A stretch of 64,000 bases of DNA from Acheta domesticus. Lineage: Eukaryota > Arthropoda > Insecta > Orthoptera > Gryllidae. Under the pieces are notes generated by a model, which saw only the letters and a program-made list of their open reading frames with translations, was not told the DNA's origin and made no database searches. Shown in pieces: positions 1 to 11,145 of the stretch (the stretch's first letter is position 1; every line of letters starts with the position of its first letter). The stretch lies in contig JAHLJT010000631.1 of assembly GCA_031308135.1 (NCBI GenBank), positions 192,704,549 through 192,768,548 on the forward strand, written 5' to 3'. A program made the position numbers and the translations under genes.

Positions 1-39
1 TGAGATGCGCAAACAGTTCCTTTCCTCCAATCCGCGGTG

Positions 40-237
40 GCGGACATCACTAGGTAGGTGGCGTAGATCGCAGTAGTGTCCAAACGATCTCGGACCGAAG
101 GATCGCGGGTTCGAGTCCCGCCTCGGACATGGTTGTATTTGTTCATTCCCTATCATCACAATTATTATAACGTTAAACCCAATAGTGGTCGCTAATGACG
201 TTGATGTTAATGCGATCTTAAATAACAAAAAAATCCT
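40..237 (+). mobile_element. SINE-A copy 1 (tRNA-derived)
   Basis: A tRNA-like head carries a clear B box (GGTTCGAGTCCC near 108-119) and a degenerate A box (GGTGGCGTAGATCGC). The body (CCTATCATCA..., TTAAACCCA.TAGTGGTCGC) ends at AAATAACAAAAAAATC. The same head, body and tail occur on the minus strand at 3700-3905, so this is a dispersed SINE and not a functional tRNA gene. The exact 5' limit is uncertain because the window starts nearby. Confidence 0.75.
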
Positions 238-3200
238 TTTAATTTCTACAGTTTTTCTAATCGAATGGTAAGCTATGTACAGTGGACATTCATTATTGCT
301 ATCACTTCGAGACACAGGTAATATAAAACTAATTGACGAAAAATTGCAATTGGTAGATTATCAAATTAAAAAGAAAGAAATCCTAGATTCTGGTCTTGTA
401 TCTGGTATTGGTTTTATCTACGGATTCAATCAATGTAAATCTCGTACTCATAATGTCTCTAGAAATCAAATGACTTCTGTTAAAACACACGTCGCAATAC
501 GAGTAGTCGTATTTCTAATGTCTAACTAATTTCCGTCGATGTAGGAGGCTGAAACTTTTTTACATATATCGTCTTTTGCCATTACATCAGATTTAATGAC
601 ATTTTCATTGTAATTGAAATGAGTTCAAAAATAATGATAACATAAAATGAATTCAGGCCACAATAAATTACCATTTTTTTATTGTTGTAATCAGTCTGGG
701 TGAGACATCGTCACAATGATAACATTATTAAAATAATAATATTAATAGTTAATACAATAATCGCCGTCCACTTTATTAGATTCGAAAGTGAGTAGAGAAA
801 TTAAACGAAACTTTGGGCTTTCTTCCACGAATGGAACATACCACTAGTATAAACATTTGAAACTAACAAAATGTTAAATACTTTCCAATAGTAGGTACGT
901 TATTGTATTGACATCTTCATCAGATACAATGTTTTATTACAAATATACTTTTCATTTAAAATATTTTACAATAAAAGAATTATGAAGTATAAAATATCTA
1001 AACTTAAAAGCACATTTCACGACAATGCTTCTTTGAGCACGTTTTTAACTTAAAAATTTCGTGGATTGGATGAACTCCTATTCGCTATTTCCCTACCTTT
1101 ACTTCCAGTTTTATTTGTGCTTTAGAAGAAGGCATTTAAAAGCATCCACGCAATTGAAAACGCGCTGACAGAATTCAGAGTACAATTTCCTATTCCTAAT
1201 TTTTTTCAATTCCCAAAGTTTTTTTTCTTTGGCGAAAGTGCTCATTGTCGAAATCTACTTAAATAGGTTCTTTCAGAATAATTCAATTAGTAGGAAATCG
1301 GGATTCCTGTGTATATTTTAATCTAGCAAGTTCAAGAAACAATAATGCAATGATCTACCTACACTAAATATATGTTCTCAGGAGAACATTTTTTATGAAA
1401 TTAAAGACAAAATTGATTGTATTCCATTCAAAGTCTGAAGAAATTAATATACAGTACAAAACATTTTTACTATGTATAATTGGAAACAATAAAAGAGTCT
1501 TGAATATTCCTTACAACAATGAATTCACTACAAACGTTCATTTTCTAACTTCAATTTATCGTATGTGAACTAAATCTTTCTAAAAACTTTAATAAATAGA
1601 AATACGGAACAGAAATTTTATTGACAATAATTGCTCCCCTTTTTTGTTCAAAGAAATAACCAGTGATCATAAAAACGAAAAACCTTAAGAAAGATTTGGT
1701 ATTCACCAGAAGTGGCGGTGAAGGACGAAGGTTCCTGCGCACAATGCTGGCAACATTCCAACTTCTTTGAATTCCGATTGGGGTACCGCGTGTACCAAAC
1801 ATTACGCTGAGAGCTACTGCACAGTCCGGACCATTATAGCTTCGCATAACACACTTCTAGTAATACTGCGGCGGTACTTCAAATTATATGAATAATTAAC
1901 AAAATCAACTCTGTAAGGTGCCACTAGTTTCATTATGACTTTTAGTAAAGGTCATAATGTGTACCGAAGGATAGAGGGAAAATTTTTTTATTACCTCATC
2001 ACGATGAACATAGATTGGATGCATAAAGCTAATTCTTCTCTCTACTTCTCACTCGCGTAGCACATGTTTAAAATTATGTACACTAAAATATGAAGAATAT
2101 TTATCCCACCAATATCCTATGAATCCTCTCGTACGAGTTTATACGGAGAATGCACAAGTTTATACGAGTTTATATCGTAAGAAAGAGAAAGTTAAATTTT
2201 TGATTCAGTATTTTCTCTTGTTTTTAGCTATTTTGAACAATGATTCTTATACAGTATAGTACTACATGTTTATCCATATTACGACTCACTTAAAAATATT
2301 TTATTAATCAGAACTAATACTACTTTTTATAAGCCGTAGGATTCCACATCCACCATCCATGCTAACCAAATATATTGTCTTGTTTTATTGTCTAGTTAGA
2401 TCTTCTGAATTAGACCAATCAGGCTACGTGGGTTAGGTCGCCTTATCATATCGTGATATTTCGCACGTCCTGCACTTATAAACCCGAGGAAAATAATACA
2501 GGGCGTTAGTTAAGATTAATTTTACGTTACTAATCGAGAAACTACAATAGGCATTTATTTGGGATGTTGTTAGGCAGCAGACAGCTTCAACAAATGAGCA
2601 GGGAGCAAACACCTGATGTGAAAACTTGTAACTCATTACTTCTGAAAAGAAACTCAGTGGATGGATTTCCTGGAGTATATCTTGCGAGATAAATCTGTTC
2701 ACATGTGACCTCTAAGAGAGTCGGAAAGAAACATTATTCAGCTGTCATCACTTTCGTCGTTCAGAAGCGAGATCATGGCTCCTCTAACTTGGTTTCTTCT
2801 GGGTCCAAGAATACTCTCAAGTAAAACCTACTACCTGACCTAAACGACTAATCTACATTATTTATTGCATAATAGTTTATTTTTAAAAATGGTTTTGAAA
2901 TCGATATAATTACTAGAAAAATAGCTGAATTATTAACAAAGATTTGACTTTTGGGGCATTTCCCCCACGATGTCCGCGTGACTCCGTCACAAACGCCATT
3001 CGTCTTAAACCTTAAAATATTTTCTTAAAAAAAACAACGTCAACGCTATTTTTAAAATCTTTTACCAGCAAATTATAGGACTAACAAACACTACTCTGTA
3101 ATAAAAAGAAAAATATTTTTCTAAGAAACACGAATCATTTGTGATTAGAAGAACATAATTAGAATGAATTAACTTGAGTTTTTTTAAATGGCTCTCCCTG

Positions 3201-3240
3201 GAATTATATTTATGGAATTATGGATGGAAAATGGAATTAT
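238..3240. other. AT-rich DNA, no gene seen
   Basis: Only short reading frames occur, none with splice-site support or recognisable product. It lies on the 3' side of the visible exons, so it is either a further intron or downstream flank of the SEA-domain gene. Confidence 0.6.
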
Positions 3241-3249
3241 ATGTAATGC

Positions 3250-3650
3250 TTGGTCAGCCTCTCGTGGCCCTGCCACCTGGCACAGACGCAACACTTCTCG
3301 AAAACACAAACAAACAAACTAAAATCAAAACTAAGCAAACCGATACGGGCGAATTAGACACGACGACTCGAATCGCGCAATACGACCGAGTGGTCGCGAG
3401 GCATTGGCGGAAATCGCTGGCGAAGACGGAGCTGTGAATCGGTCTCCCTTGGCTGCGCCTGTTCCCAGCGCCGCCTTGGGCCTGCAAGCGCGCTCGCGCT
3501 CGGCTCTCCCTCTCGCAGCAACAGCCCGCCGCGCCGCGCCGCGCCCCGCCGCGCCGCCCCCGTCACGCGCCCGTCACGGCAGCCGCGCGCGCACGCGACC
3601 CACGCCGCGCAGTGCGCACACACACCGAGGCCAGGTGGGCAATTTGGACT
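3250..3650. other. GC-rich, CpG-dense patch
   Basis: Composition changes sharply to GC, with CGCGC and CCGCGC runs around 3500-3600. Reading frames here are Arg/Ala/Pro-rich on both strands, as expected for GC-rich non-coding DNA, and none has a consistent splice pair. It could be a promoter-like CpG patch or an undetected exon. Confidence 0.4.
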
Positions 3651-3699
3651 TTACCCAAGTGAATTAACTTGCGTTTAAAATTACAAGGGTTTCTGATCT

Positions 3700-3905
3700 A
3701 TTTGATGATTTTTTCGTTATTTAACATCTAGCTCATTAGCGACCACTACTGGGTTTAACGACATGGTAACTGTGAAGATGACATGATATGGTGATGATAG
3801 GGGATGAAAGGACGAACACAAATACAACCATGTCCGAGGCGGGACTCGAACCCGCGATCCTTCGGTCCGACACTACTGTTTTAGCAATCTCGACCACCGG
3901 AGTTC
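3700..3905 (-). mobile_element. SINE-A copy 2 (tRNA-derived), inverted
   Basis: On the minus strand it reads from an A-box-like GGTGGTCGAGATTGCTAA through the B box GGTTCGAGTCCC to a tail AAATAACGAAAAAATC. It closely matches the plus-strand copy at 40-237, including the CCCCTATCATCA and AGTAGTGGTCGCTAATGA segments. It has about 30 bases in the mid-body (CATATCATGTCATC region) that copy 1 lacks or has diverged in. Confidence 0.8.
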
Positions 3906-6360
3906 AGTATTTGATGTTTTGTTTTAGTGTTGAAAGACGTAATATTACATTGTAGTACCAGGGAATGTATTAGCTTGTTATGAGATTGATTTTAAATGCC
4001 ACAATTATACTCTCTGCAACTTTTGAATTACTGTTGGGTTTTTCAATTAATTAGATTAGCAATTATCAAAATCAATATTTATCTCTAGCTTTCGAGATGT
4101 TTGTTTGTCTACATTAACAGAAGATCCTAAACAAGCTCCCGCAGAATTTTGGTAATAAAAGAGGGACCTGATTTTAGGGTTGGTAGCGGCGTTTGCATTA
4201 CATTTTGGCATAAGCTAAAATCAGTATTGGGAGCATGCACTACGAAATCACATAAGTATGAGATCTAAATATAACTATTTTAACCTTTATCACCATCGTG
4301 TGTCGTTATCAATAAATATACTAATTGGACTTCTCAAAGTGTGCAAGGTATGCATTCTGAGATTTTCCAACATGTATGTAAAATTAATAACACAATCCGT
4401 TACGTGTTTATATCTACACTGAACACACATAAATTAATTGGTTCTGTTTATCTAGCAGCGCAAGCTTTCCCAACTTTTATACAAAACATTCACATTTCAA
4501 ATAACACTTCTAGGATATTGTTCCTCTTACACTCGAAACAATGGCATCGTGGTTCTCGTTTATATCATTTTCCTTGTCTGCAAAGAACCAATTTCTACTT
4601 TCTTCTTCCAAAATCTTCACGCAATTTGAGATACTCAACTAATTTCACTCTACTTTAATTTTTTTATTAACTATTATGTATGTATTTTTTTCATACTATG
4701 TAACTTTTATTTATTTGCCATATTTATGTAATTAATGATTTATTATTTTTGTATCAGTCGTTGATGCATTCGCTTTTTGGCCCTCCAGTTGAGTGCGCGG
4801 TGCGCTGCTCAGCTGCGGGGCGAAGCGAAGCGAAGCGCGGAGGCGGCGGCAGCGGCGATCGCCACTTGCGCAACCGTCCCGGGGAGCGCTGCCGAGGCGG
4901 CTCAGCTGCTCCTGCGCGCCTGCATCACGCGCTGCCTACGCCTGCACTGGGCTTCGTCGTGGCCACTCTGGGCAAAGAGGAGGGACTTGTCCCGGCGCAT
5001 TTGAATGGCGCTTCATTTGTATCCGGTGCTGGCCTGGAAAGCTATGCTCCGATTGAAATAAGTTTGTGATTGACAGTGGTGCTTCTGAAGCTGTTGCTTC
5101 ATACGATATGAGTACTATATGATTTGGTTACTTTTATAAGTATTTATATCAAGTGTTAATTTTCGTGTCCCAGGATTACGTGCTCACTGGTAAGGAACCT
5201 GTCAACGTCGCACCTTTCCATTCGCAACTGCTAATCACCAACTTCTTTAAATCGGACCAGAAGCTCTGAGCTGGCAGAGTGGCCCGAGCTAGGCTTAACT
5301 AGGGAGATTCCCGAGAGGGGTAACTGCGTTCTGGCGGAATCCTGATTCCAGCCCGAAGGTGTTCTTGCACTTGATAGAGGAGCGGAAAGAGGCTAGCGCC
5401 TAGGCCCAGGTAGAACAAGATCCCCCTGGTAGAACAAGAATGTGTGAGTATAGACGCATTATTGTCAATCCACTCCTGCACGATTCCACCGGCGACGATC
5501 TTCGTCTTTAAGTTCGAGCAGCGAGCATTGCGATTTCACGGTAAAGACGCAGCCACAAGCATCTGGCACAAACATTACAGCAGATCAAAACGCTCTTCAG
5601 ATTTCTAATTAAATGTTTTGGCAAACAACCTACAAGTAGTGCTGGAGGCCGAGACTGAAAGGAGAGGAGATACGTTACGTCAATGGCTTAACCCATCTTA
5701 ATTCACTTGGTGACATCTTTATCATAGGGCATAGACTCTACAGCCTCTGTAATGCACTGCCACTTCATTATATGCCCGCATCTTGTACTAGATCTGAACT
5801 ATCCCAGTCCCGCAATTTCTTTCGATTCTTATAAGTGTTAAGACACTGTATTTATTGACCATATGTATTTCTGATTATTGAAATTGCTGGTTTCCCAACA
5901 ATTACACAATAACAACAATAATTTTATAATTTAAAATACAATTTTTAATAGCTTAATAAATTATTTTTCTCAAAGATTCTTTATTATAACTATCATCGTC
6001 GTTTATACCTTTCTCTTTCAATAAAATTTATTGATCTTCAATGTATTAGGTGGGGTTAACATTTTTCTTTGCCTGACTACTCTCTAGAATTTACGTGTTT
6101 GATTAAATAAAGTGTTTCACGAGAGATAATTCCTTGTATTATTCAATACAAGCTTTCTCCTCTGATACTTAACATAATCTTAACCACTTACAATCATTAA
6201 TAACGGCAGTTTTAGTATTTATTCTCGTACTTTCTTTCACAAGGATCTGAAGTGCGTAAATCTCGTATAATAGCATTGCAGTGTTATCACATCATCTCCT
6301 CCCAACTTCCGTCCCAAGATCCCTTTTTATTGTGCTGTTAATTGCCACGCCTCATTTCAT
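3906..6360. other. Mostly AT-rich DNA with one GC patch; no gene supported
   Basis: A GC-rich patch at about 4780-5010 is open in more than one frame but lacks a consistent acceptor-donor pair. Around 5725-5840 the plus strand can be read as RLYSLCNALPLHY..., faintly like the C-terminal end of CR1/L2-type LINE proteins, but too weak to call. Nothing else was identified. Confidence 0.4.
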
Positions 6361-6369
6361 AACCTATTG

Positions 6370-6720
6370 AATTCCGCGGCACGAGCGCATTTCTCTCCTA
6401 AGTTCATCGCACTTAAATAGTTTCTCCGCGCCTGTTCACCTTCCCTCCTCTCCGGGAGCCCTCGCCTTCTCCTCCACTACCGCCTTCTGCTTTGCGCAAG
6501 ATACAACCCCGAGCGCGTGTCTCGTTCGCGTTGCGTTTGACGCGACACACGAAGAACAATTTAAGATTGCGACACCCACGCAGAATCGTGTTAGAAGGAC
6601 GAGATTCCGTGAGCGGAAATGTACAGTACTCGACATTGATTGCCGTGCCCCCTTTCAGGGCTGCTTCTGGTTTTCGAATGGCGGATACGTCGTGTTCCGT
6701 GTCGTGTTTTCTCAATTTAC
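6370..6720. other. GC-rich patch
   Basis: A GC-rich interval in AT-rich surroundings. Minus-strand reading is Arg/Gly/Glu-rich low complexity. No splice-consistent exon was found. Confidence 0.35.
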
Positions 6721-6897
6721 ATTAGGACGCGGACTTTCCGTCTGTTGGGAACGGGAATGAAATATAATGAAAGGTAATCATATCGATCTACTAATAATAT
6801 TCGTGCTCTGATACGAGTGTAGTGAATGAATTCCTAGAATTGACATACACTAATTAGTACAGCAGACTTTACACTGGAGAACATGGAAAGGTTATCT

Positions 6898-6899
6898 AA

Positions 6900-6935
<36 letters not shown>

Positions 6936-6950
6936 TATTATTATTATTAC
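6898..6950. repeat. (ATT)n microsatellite
   Basis: About 17 ATT units with one interruption (ACT). Confidence 0.95.
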
Positions 6951-6959
6951 TTATGACAC

Positions 6960-7350
6960 CACACTTTTTCTATGCACCTACAAAAGTCACAAAAATGAGT
7001 AAGATATCAAGTGAAAAGTCATTGAACAAGCTTCTTATATTCGACTTATATTCCATTAAAACATATTATTTTATTAAAAATTGCAATGTAAGTCTCCCAT
7101 GCGTTTGATATTGCTTTATTTAGCAATTCTGAGTCCTATGCCCTTAAAACCCGGTTTGGTAGGAATCTTGCATTGTTTTTCTTAAGCAGTAATCTAGAAA
7201 ATGAGACTTTCAAAATATTTATGCTGTTTTAGGAGTTTATACTCTCCTGAACAAACATCTCCTTAGAATGGGGGGGAGGTCAGAAATATTCCAAGGTGTC
7301 CCAAATTATATGAAAAAATAAATTAATTATGGTATTCTGTACAAATTAAT
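6960..7350. other. AT-rich DNA, nothing recognised
   Basis: Low-complexity AT-rich sequence without a supported gene or repeat match. Confidence 0.5.
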
Positions 7351-7351
7351 T

Positions 7352-7477
7352 GTACGTATCTTTGTATTTAATAAATGTCTTGCTGTATTAAAATGCTTAA
7401 CTAGGAACAAATATTCTGAACAATATAATCGTACGTATCTTTGTATTTTTAAACGTCTTGCTATATTAAAATGCTCA
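7352..7477 (+). repeat. Tandem duplication, 79-bp period
   Basis: GTACGTATCTTTGTATTT starts at 7352 and again at 7431. Both are followed by a diverged copy of GTCTTGCT(G/A)TATTAAAATGCT. Two partial units, about 85-90 percent alike by eye over the shared 47 bases. Confidence 0.8.
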
Positions 7478-8091
7478 CTAAAATACAATTCCCGGCATAT
7501 ACAATGCATATTATAGCTTTGGGCCATAAGGCTCAACATTTGGATCCAGAATGAAATTATTCCCAATTATAAACAATAATTTACACAGTGCGGGATGTAC
7601 GTGCGGTTACACCGGTAATTACATAATACAAAAAGAGAAGAAATGTGGGTTCAATTGATCATATTGAAAAATAAAAAAAATTTCTTTGGTTCCGAAATAC
7701 TATCAACATTTTCGAACACCGATTGATTTTTCTAACGCAAATTGATAAATGTATCCTAGAATTTCAGATGGATCCAACCCAAACATTTCATTCAACTTCT
7801 TTGCAAGAAGGTGTGCCCTCTTGAATAAGTTAATTACAGAAAGAGCTAAGGCACACCACAGTAGAACAAACCAGTGAATGGAAGCTAACATGCTGAATGA
7901 ATAAATGGGCTAAGCAGTCGGGGAATCTCGGGTGTTGAGGCCACGCCGCCTCTCGAAAGAAACGCCGCGCGTCGTAATCCTCGCTTTTCTCAGAAGAACA
8001 CGAATACAGCGCCGGAGAACAATTGTGTGTTAAATAGCCCGCGCGAGGAGTTCCCACAGCGTTCTGCGCGGCCGGCGCGCGCTCGAGTGCA
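7478..8091. other. AT-rich DNA grading into a GC patch
   Basis: No gene supported. From about 7920 the sequence turns CpG-rich (GCGCGGCCGGCGCGCG near 8066). Confidence 0.4.
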
Positions 8092-8655
8092 GCTTGCTTA
8101 CGTTTGCCGGCGTTTTCTTGCGTAACTTTTCTTTCATACTCGCCTCACACGTGGTAAAGCATCCACGCTGTTTCTGTCACTTGTGCTATGTGATTATCTG
8201 TAAGCGTTTGTATTCACAGCGGTACTTGACCTAACCCATTAGGGCCCAAATTAATTTTGTTCGAATAGCGCTCGTCCATTGTCGTCGCGTTCGTGCGCGC
8301 ACAGTCGTTGTTGGAGCTCTCTGGCAGCATGGGTTTGCAACTTTAAGTGCTAATCTAGTGTGTTGCTTAGTTATACTACTAGAGCGCTCCAAAGCGACAA
8401 ACGGTAGCAAATAGCAAAACCGTTATAACTTAGCTGCATATGCCCCGTCAATTTCGTTGCGGACCTTCCACCGTTTGCTTTACACCGGCCTCTCCCTCCG
8501 ACTTAACCCAGCTTGCTTATGTTTGCCGGCGTTTTTTTGTGTAACTTTTCTTTCATACTCTTTCACACGTGGTAAAGCATCCGAGTTGTTTATGTCATCT
8601 TGTGCTACGTGATTATCTACAAGCGTGTGTATTCGCAACGATGCTTGATATAAGT
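8092..8655 (+). repeat. Pair of direct repeats, about 145 bp each, 419 bp apart
   Basis: GCTTGCTTACGTTTGCCGGC starts at 8092 and a near-identical copy (GCTTGCTTATGTTTGCCGGC) at 8511. Both run on through TTTCTTTCATACTC, CACACGTGGTAAAGCATCC and GTGATTATCT to about 8235 and 8655. The segment between them (8416-8508) has another relative at 26107-26199, so this is probably part of a dispersed element. Confidence 0.8.
8416..8508 (+). repeat. Dispersed repeat E, copy 1
   Basis: Shares CTTAGCTGCATAT.CCCCGTCAA, CCACCGTTTGCTTTACAC and CCCTCCGACTTAACC in the same order and spacing with 26107-26199. Confidence 0.8.
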
Positions 8656-9624
8656 ACACACACATTTTACTTTTGTCGGGTGTAGTTGGCGTTTAACAAT
8701 CACAAATGTACGTGAGCAGGAAATATTAAGCGTACTAGATTTGATTCTACTAATTAGTATCCTTATCAACTGGCTATTCACCCGAACATAAATTGAATGA
8801 ACGACCTGTAGATAAAGCATTCCTTAATAACGAAGTAAATGGGTCACAATCTACTGCACTCTCTTGAGTAGTTCGTAAACTAGAGATGATCACGTACATC
8901 CAACTGATAACTATGACACATTCCACGGTAGGAACTACGAGTACAAAAGTGTTTCTTTTCGTTTATCTCTTTGTGCCCGTAATTGCAAAAGCTGTAATAA
9001 TATGCTTGTTATTCAACCTAAAACAGATAAATTTATAATTGACGCTTATCAAATTCTCGAATTCAAACGTGCAATGAGTAATAGCATTATTGTATTTTCG
9101 GTTACGTTCTCACCGTGCACTGTTTCCAGAATTTTAGAACAGTGATTTGAATTATAGTTTTACACTGTATTTTGATATTCTTTCTTCTAAACACATGAAT
9201 GCATGTGCACTCAGCAGAGTTTATTAGTTCTTCACTATCGCTATTTCAAACCCTCTCGAACAAGGATGTATTTTGCTTTCCCTTTGCCCTAATCTTCTCC
9301 TTTATATTCAATACATGGTTTCCGTTAGCTTCGCGCTTGATCGCATTGTCAGTTACTTTTTTTTCCTTCTTAGTCTTAAAAATAAAATACGAAAAGAGAT
9401 TTTCTTGTTGGTAGTGAAATGGAGTGTCAGCAATGATATTTCTAATACAGAGTTATGCAGCAGTTAGGTTTCAAATAAGGCTATAATGTCTCACCAGAGA
9501 AATGTTTCTAATATTTGTATTTATTTATAATACCACCACGAAGATATTTAGATAAAAAACATAATCACCCAAGAGTCCTTTTTTACACGAAATAGAGGAT
9601 TTGCTGGAGTTACAGATCACATCT
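8656..9624. other. AT-rich DNA, no gene seen
   Basis: Only short reading frames without splice or domain support. Confidence 0.5.
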
Positions 9625-10640
9625 CCTGATGTTTCCGGGCGAGTCAACTACTAATGTCATAAGAATTGCACGCGTAGTGCATGTTTTTATAGCGGGAGGT
9701 GGCGGTGACCATCCAACTTCCGTGGATGGTGAGATACACGTAGGCTTGCAAGGTTTTCCCAACAATGTATCTCCCGCCAGTGGGGGACTGCTCCAGCTGG
9801 GACAAGCGTGAAGCTCACGACTAGTCTCCCGAAATGTGTGATAGTGTAGTGCGCAAGTGTAACTGTAAAGGAGAAAATAAAACAAGGAAGGGGAAGGAAA
9901 GATCGCGCGCGGTCCGTGGCCCCTCTGTTAGGGTACTGCTCCGACATTCACCTGGTCTTGATACGAGAAACCACGGAACACTACCGACCAGAGAAGCCGG
10001 CCGCCAGGATTCTACTCCAGACAGCGGCTGAACTCGCCCTAGATGTCTAGCTAGAGTCGACATTTGCCACCGTCGGGACTCTAACTCTAGGACCTCCCGA
10101 TGGCATGATTTGAATTTGCACTAGATTTGTGAATGAGGCTTCTTTAGAGTTCTCTGATTGGTCAGTGATGGCGGCGCCTGAAACTCAATTGTCAGCTGAT
10201 AACTCGTCTCGAAAAAAAAATCCGATCTCTTGAGACGCTGCTCTTGTGAGAACGTGCTTCTGCCGTTTGTCAAGGTTTATTGGCGTATAAATGAATCTGG
10301 AGCTGAATTTTGACGTTTTGTAAACGTAAATGAAGATTAGGCTAAGGTTACATATGAATCGTCTGATTATAACATGTAGTTAGTGTTGCCGTTTTGTAAA
10401 CGTAAACGTAGATTAGGCTAAGGTTACATATGAATTGTCTGATTATAACATGTAGTTATTTCAATTATTATAATTTTACAGATTTTTTCTCAAAATTAAT
10501 ATTTTGAGTGAGAGAATCAGATATTTTATTACCAATAAAGTGAGGCAAACTCTAAAGAAGCTTCATTCAAAAGTCTAGTGCAACTTCAAATCATGCCTCC
10601 CGGTGACATCAACCGATGCCCTGGGCGGGTCATTTCCATG
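9625..10640 (-). mobile_element. SINE-B copy 1, interrupted by a MITE
   Basis: On the minus strand it begins with a tRNA-like head at the right (GGGCATCGGTTGATGTCACC; B-box-like GGTCCTAGAGTTAGAGTCCC), runs through TTCGGTAGTGTTCCGTGG-like and GGACCGCGCGCGATC segments, and ends at the left in AATTCTTATGACATTAGTAG. Four other copies occur in the window. A 484-bp inverted-repeat element (10108-10591) splits the head. The body extends well beyond the usual SINE length. Confidence 0.8.
10108..10591. mobile_element. Non-autonomous terminal-inverted-repeat element (MITE) nested in SINE-B
   Basis: The two 44-bp ends are inverted copies with about five mismatches: left ATTTGAATTTGCACTAGATT, right (complement) ATTTGAAGTTGCACTAGACT, each running on to CTTCTTTAGAGTT. 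CATG flanks both sides and may be a 4-bp target duplication. The flanks also share CCTCCCGATGGCAT versus CCTCCCGGTGACAT, so a longer duplication is possible. Inside is a 70-bp direct repeat (10314 and 10390). There is no coding capacity. It is younger than the SINE it interrupts. Confidence 0.85.
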
Positions 10641-10674
10641 GCATGCATTACGCGGCGCTGGACGCTCTACTCAC

Positions 10675-10850
10675 GCGCAGCGACGACGGAGCCGGGCTGG
10701 ACGCGCAGGTGCGGCGGGAGGTCGCCGCGCGCCGCCGCCGCCTCGAGGCGCTGGCGCAGGGCGTCGGCGCCGGCCAGCGGCGGCCGCGCGCCCACCACGC
10801 CCTCCTTCGTCTGCCAGGCCACGCGGAACACCACCACCACGCTGCCCGGC
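10675..10850 (-). CDS. Exon e: C-terminal half of the SEA domain with GSVVV cleavage motif
   Basis: The acceptor is GTGTGCGCAG, with a weak T/G-rich rather than pyrimidine-rich tract. The donor is GTGAGT. The first base completes the Leu codon opened by exon d. Then 58 codons read PGSVVVVFRVAWQTKEG... and end ...LPPHLRVQPGSVVAA in phase 1. GSVVV followed by a hydrophobic strand is the classical SEA autoproteolysis site (cut between Gly and Ser), and the final helix and strand fit the end of the fold. With exon d it gives a full domain of about 110-120 residues. It is hemmed in by repeats: an 88-bp tandem array starts 38 bases before its acceptor, and a SINE with a nested MITE begins about 34 bases beyond its donor. 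Downstream exons were not found. Confidence 0.8.
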
Positions 10851-10888
10851 CTGCGCACACCACACCACACCAACATCACCACACACAA

Positions 10889-11145
10889 GGAAAACAGAAC
10901 ACAACTCAATTACACAAGTGTTATGGGAGTCCGCAATTGGTGGGGCTAGTTCGCCTGAAAGGTTGCGGACACACATGGAAAACAGAATACAACTCAATTA
11001 CACAAGTGTTATGGGAGTCCGCAAATGGTGAGGCTAGTTCGCCTGAAAGGTTGCGGACACACAAGAAAAATAGAATACAACTCAAATGGATTAGTGTTAT
11101 GGTAGTCCATAATTGGTGGGGTGTAAAGCTAGTTCGCCTCCTCGT
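10889..11145. repeat. 88-bp tandem repeat, about three units
   Basis: GGAAAACAGAA starts at 10889 and 10977, with a diverged third unit near 11065. Each unit carries AACTCAATTACACAAGTGTTATGGGAGTCCGCAA-type sequence and the segment CTAGTTCGCC. The array ends 38 bases before the acceptor of exon e in the gene's sense. Overlapping long reading frames here come only from the repeat. Confidence 0.9.

Noticed and set aside
50..135. Possible tRNA gene
   Set aside because: The B box is good but the acceptor and anticodon arms do not pair, and the same head recurs at 3830-3905 with a shared body; it is a SINE head.
4780..5010. Candidate exon on either strand
   Set aside because: One minus frame is open in the needed phase after a GATGCAG acceptor-like site, but no donor or stop context is convincing and the product has no SEA-downstream features.
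5640..5850. LINE-like C-terminal reading (RLYSLCNALPLHY)
   Set aside because: Only one weak motif; could be chance. A translated search against CR1/L2 proteins would decide.
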